Part shown: positions 61,568 through 64,000 of the stretch, one piece after another
How the letters are laid out: each line of letters starts with the position of its first letter
Numbering within the stretch: the stretch's first letter is position 1
Source of the DNA: Novosphingobium sp.
GTDB lineage: Bacteria > Pseudomonadota > Alphaproteobacteria > Sphingomonadales > Sphingomonadaceae
Assembly: GCF_027486195.1 (NCBI RefSeq)
Contig: NZ_JAIXPP010000086.1
Location: 53,852-117,851 of the forward strand
DNA: 64,000 nt
Reading direction: 5' to 3'
Notes under the pieces: model-generated
Told to the model about the DNA's origin: nothing
The model's input: only the letters and a program-made list of their open reading frames with translations
Databases searched by the model: none
Position numbers and translations under genes: made by a program

Positions 61568-61574
61568 AAAGCGC

Positions 61575-62567
61575 TCATGCGAGGCTGCGTGAGCCTGGCT
61601 TGCGCTGATCACTGATGCGCCGGATGTGGAGCGGCACTCCCGCCTGGCGGAGGCGCTGTGCCAAGTTGGACTGGATGCCGGAACCTTCGCCGACAATCGC
61701 CTCGACCGGCCCCAGCTTCACGATGTTCTCATTGCGCAAGAACGGGGCACGGTTGCCGTGACGACGATCGGGCATGAAGAGGATGGTTTGCACCCCGTTC
61801 CGCTGTGCCCATGCATTTGCCATGGCATCGACACCCTTGCGCATTCCGGTCGTCCCAAGAACCATCGTTGGGATGCGGGCCTTGATGTCATCGAGGATCT
61901 CCCAGATCATCTCGAAATCATGCCAGTCCTGCTGGCCGCCAGAGACGATCACTAGCGGCCCATCGGGCTGGAACTGTGCCCGCCGATCTCTCGCCCGAGC
62001 GGCAAGGTAATCCTGCGCCTGGACCTGCGAGGCGGTCACACCATTCTTGCTGACCTGCGACCCGCGCGTGGCTGTGAATACCCGGCCTGTTTCGACCCGG
62101 TAGACGTCGGCAGCATGGTCCCGCATTGCCTCGAGCGCTTCTCGGCATCCTTGCAGCGTCTGGCAGAGCGCTTGTGTCTCCTCGAGTTCCACGGCGTAGA
62201 TCTCCGAAGGATCAAAGTGACGAACGAGCTCACCCAGCTTCTTCGCGGCATCGTCTTCGCGCCCCTCGGCCAGACGGGCGGTCATGTGAAACGAGTTGAC
62301 CATCCCCCAGGCAAGTTGCTGCGCGAACTCCTCCATGCGCGTGTCTTTGAGGACATCGAAGATCGTTCCGATAGCCATCTCCACGGCGCGGCGCGCCATG
62401 TCGGGATCGGGCATTTCAGCTGCGATCGGTTCATCGATGATGCTCAGCTTGGCAAGATCGCTGTGCTCGACAAAGGCACCGTCGTAGGATTCGACGATAC
62501 CGTCACGGCTGTCGGCGAGTTCGATGCGCGCATTGGCGAGATCAGCGAAGCTGTTGAATTTCTGCAT
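61575..62567 (-). CDS. DUF2493/SLOG-domain protein
   Basis: A 330-aa protein starting MQKFNSFADLANARIELADS after CGGAGGCTACCC. The N-terminal 190 residues are helical and acidic, with no recognised motif. The C-terminal part from about residue 200 (GPLVIVSGGQQDWHDFEMIW...MVLGTTGMRKGVDAMANAWA...TILFMPDRRHGNRAPFLRNE) is a DUF2493 Rossmann-like domain of the SLOG superfamily, which binds nucleotides or nucleotide-derived ligands. Such proteins are frequent on alphaproteobacterial conjugative plasmids, and their function there is unknown. A terminator follows its stop. Confidence 0.8.
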   Translation of the reverse strand: MQKFNSFADLANARIELADSRDGIVESYDGAFVEHSDLAKLSIIDEPIAAEMPDPDMARRAVEMAIGTIFDVLKDTRMEEFAQQLAWGMVNSFHMTARLAEGREDDAAKKLGELVRHFDPSEIYAVELEETQALCQTLQGCREALEAMRDHAADVYRVETGRVFTATRGSQVSKNGVTASQVQAQDYLAARARDRRAQFQPDGPLVIVSGGQQDWHDFEMIWEILDDIKARIPTMVLGTTGMRKGVDAMANAWAQRNGVQTILFMPDRRHGNRAPFLRNENIVKLGPVEAIVGEGSGIQSNLAQRLRQAGVPLHIRRISDQRKPGSRSLA

Positions 62568-63261
62568 GGGTAGCCTCCGATTGTTGAAATCGTCCCCACA
62601 TCGGGAACGGCCGAAAACTCATCGGTTGGGAGGCGTGCAGTCAGGGACGGCGAGCGATGCTCGCCGCCGCCGCAGCGGGCGTGGGGGTGCCGATTTTCTG
62701 CGCACTTGCCGCAAGCGCAGCGCAGCGGGCACGTGTGCGGAAAATTGGGGGAACCGCGATCCTTGACGAGCGCCGGAGACCGATATGTTTCGGCAAGTGT
62801 TCCTGTGTGTGGAAGAGACGTTCCCGCCCCCGAGCAAGAGACGAAGGCAGGACCGGTCAGGCGCCTCGGCGCCACGCCGGGCCGCCCCTTCGGCCCTGCG
62901 CAGGGGTTACAGCGGGAACACCGCCATTCCATTGTGCGCGGATGCGGTGGCAAAGCCGATCGGCCTGAGCAGCCAGCGCTGCTTGATTGCGCTAACCGGC
63001 TGCGCGCTTCGTATGAGATGATCCCGAGAGGGATGCAGTTTCGCAGGACTTTTCAACTTGAAGTCGGCCCAGCGACTGTTGTCACGATTCGCCTGATCGT
63101 TTAACAGATGAGCGCTCCCGGCAGGAGCATGACGCCCGTCTCCAAGCCAAGCTGTCGATCAGCACTGCCGCGATATCTCACAATCCCTTGCAACATGTTG
63201 TTCGGGCTTGAGCGCTGGTGGTTGACGGGTGACGCTACATTTCAAGCCGCGGAGAACAGTC
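62568..63261. other. Long GC-rich intergenic region
   Basis: About 690 bases without a supported gene. Several frames exist on both strands but are Arg/Ala/Pro-rich shadows without ribosome-binding sites. A small perfect hairpin GGCGAGC-GAT-GCTCGCC lies at 62649-62665. The region probably carries the leader or promoter of the SLOG gene (minus) and of the gene at 63262 (plus). Confidence 0.4.
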
Positions 63262-64000
63262 ATGTCGATTGCAAAAGTGCGGCCGTCCAGTCTGGCCAAC
63301 ATCAAACGCCTCGCGAACCAGCGCAAAAAGCGAGATGGCATTCCCTACCGACAGGCCCTCAACTCAGCCGCGCAAAGTGCAGGTTTTGAGAACTACGAGC
63401 ACGCGCGCACTAGGATGTGCGACAAGTCGTTCCAAGTATTCCTGACCGGTTACTGGGAAGACCTGGAGACGTTCCAGCGGGGTCGTGAATCTCTGCCCGT
63501 CACCCTATCGCGGCCGCTCTTGAAACTGGTTTCGAAAGCCGAGCTCAAGCTTGTCGGCGGTCTCGCATCCATGCGCGTGGCTGCACCCGACCATCTCGTG
63601 AAAGACATGGTGGGGCCTACGCGCGAATATGTTCGCGACAGCTTGTGCAAGGCAGCGCGAGCTCTTCGTTTCATGGAGATGACCGGTCTACGTCCTTGCG
63701 ACTACCGCGAAGCTAGCCGCGCCATGGCTGATCTTGATGAGGAACTGCCCGGCAAAGACCATTCGAGCTATTGGAAACTGCCGGCCAGCGGACAGTTCAT
63801 ACTCATCGACGAGCCCTATTCCGGACCGAGCGTGAGCGATGAACGGGCAGCGTGGGCAAAGCGAAATGATTGGGATCTCGTCGCTGCAGACTGGCCTGGT
63901 CTGTACTTTCCGTATCGCTGCACCCTCTTCGTCGCTTCCAAGCGTACTGAGGACTTCGATTTCCATGCCTTGGTGAGGACCATCAACGCACTGCCCGCTC
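63262..64000 (+). CDS. Partial plasmid accessory protein (DUF5623-like), runs off window
   Basis: The frame is open from ATG 63262 to the window edge (246 codons) after GGAGAACAGTC. The protein begins MSIAKVRPSSLANIKRLANQ, then RDGIPYRQALNSAAQSAGFE and NYEHARTRM, a pattern I associate with DUF5623 proteins of conjugative plasmids (name from memory). Later segments include DHSSYWKLPASGQFILIDEP and AADWPGLYFPYRCTLFVASK. Function unknown; the C terminus is missing. Confidence 0.7.
   Translation, partial: MSIAKVRPSSLANIKRLANQRKKRDGIPYRQALNSAAQSAGFENYEHARTRMCDKSFQVFLTGYWEDLETFQRGRESLPVTLSRPLLKLVSKAELKLVGGLASMRVAAPDHLVKDMVGPTREYVRDSLCKAARALRFMEMTGLRPCDYREASRAMADLDEELPGKDHSSYWKLPASGQFILIDEPYSGPSVSDERAAWAKRNDWDLVAADWPGLYFPYRCTLFVASKRTEDFDFHALVRTINALPA

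Noticed and set aside
62657..62968. Possible small gene in the 62.6-63.2 kb spacer
   Set aside because: Ala/Arg/Pro-rich translation without ribosome-binding site, and overlapping frames on both strands look equally open, as expected for non-coding high-GC DNA.

Overview
The window is high-GC alphaproteobacterial DNA, most likely from a sphingomonad (Sphingomonadales). It reads as a large stretch of a conjugative plasmid or integrative conjugative element. No rRNA, complete tRNA, replication gene or integrase is visible, so plasmid and ICE cannot be told apart from this window alone. Coding density is high, with many 4-base ATGA or GTGA overlaps between neighbouring genes.

Layout. (1) 1-5.7 kb, minus strand: a heavy-metal RND efflux cassette czcC-czcB-czcA with a small upstream gene. 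czcA runs off the window and looks frameshifted. (2) 6.3-8.5 kb: a lytic transglycosylase and three small minus-strand genes. (3) 8.55-8.70 kb: an array of seven 22-bp-phased repeats containing a perfect 25-bp inverted repeat, directly ahead of the transfer operon. (4) 8.8-27.6 kb, plus strand: a complete F-type type IV secretion operon: traA-L-E-K-B-dsbC-V-C-orf-trbI-signal peptidase-traW-orf-traU-trbC-traN-orf-traF-H-G. (5) 27.6-29.7 kb: a GntR-type regulator and small hypothetical genes. (6) 30-52.4 kb: a defence-type cargo island. The minus-strand half carries sbcD-sbcC, a GHKL ATPase with a C-terminal HExxH motif, and a NucS-like nuclease. The plus-strand half carries a BrxR/CapW-like WYL regulator, a CoiA-like nuclease, an SNase-like protein, and then an extended type III restriction-modification-like operon: SNF2-type helicase, DUF4391-like protein, Mod methyltransferase, AlbA/HATPase protein and Res helicase-nuclease. 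Inside that operon is a short low-GC unit with its own promoter, a tRNA-T-arm-like RNA, a terminator and a 50-aa ORF. An XRE regulator and a small partner close the island. (7) 52.6-59.2 kb, minus strand: the mobilisation block, in transcription order ribbon-helix-helix gene, traD, XRE regulator, traI and a small membrane protein, with a candidate oriT or relaxosome region of nested repeats at 59.3-59.5 kb. (8) 59.7-64 kb: accessory plasmid genes, including a SLOG/DUF2493 protein, small hypotheticals and a partial gene at the right edge.

How it fits together: the tra operon and the traI/traD block supply self-transfer and flank the cargo. The cargo defends the host or the element against foreign DNA, with a methyltransferase for self-marking, two or more helicases and several nucleases. 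The czc cassette is accessory metal-resistance cargo. The strongest candidate for an under-described system is 39.9-51.1 kb together with its divergent partner block at 30-39.8 kb. All homology statements come from motif recognition by eye; no database search was run.
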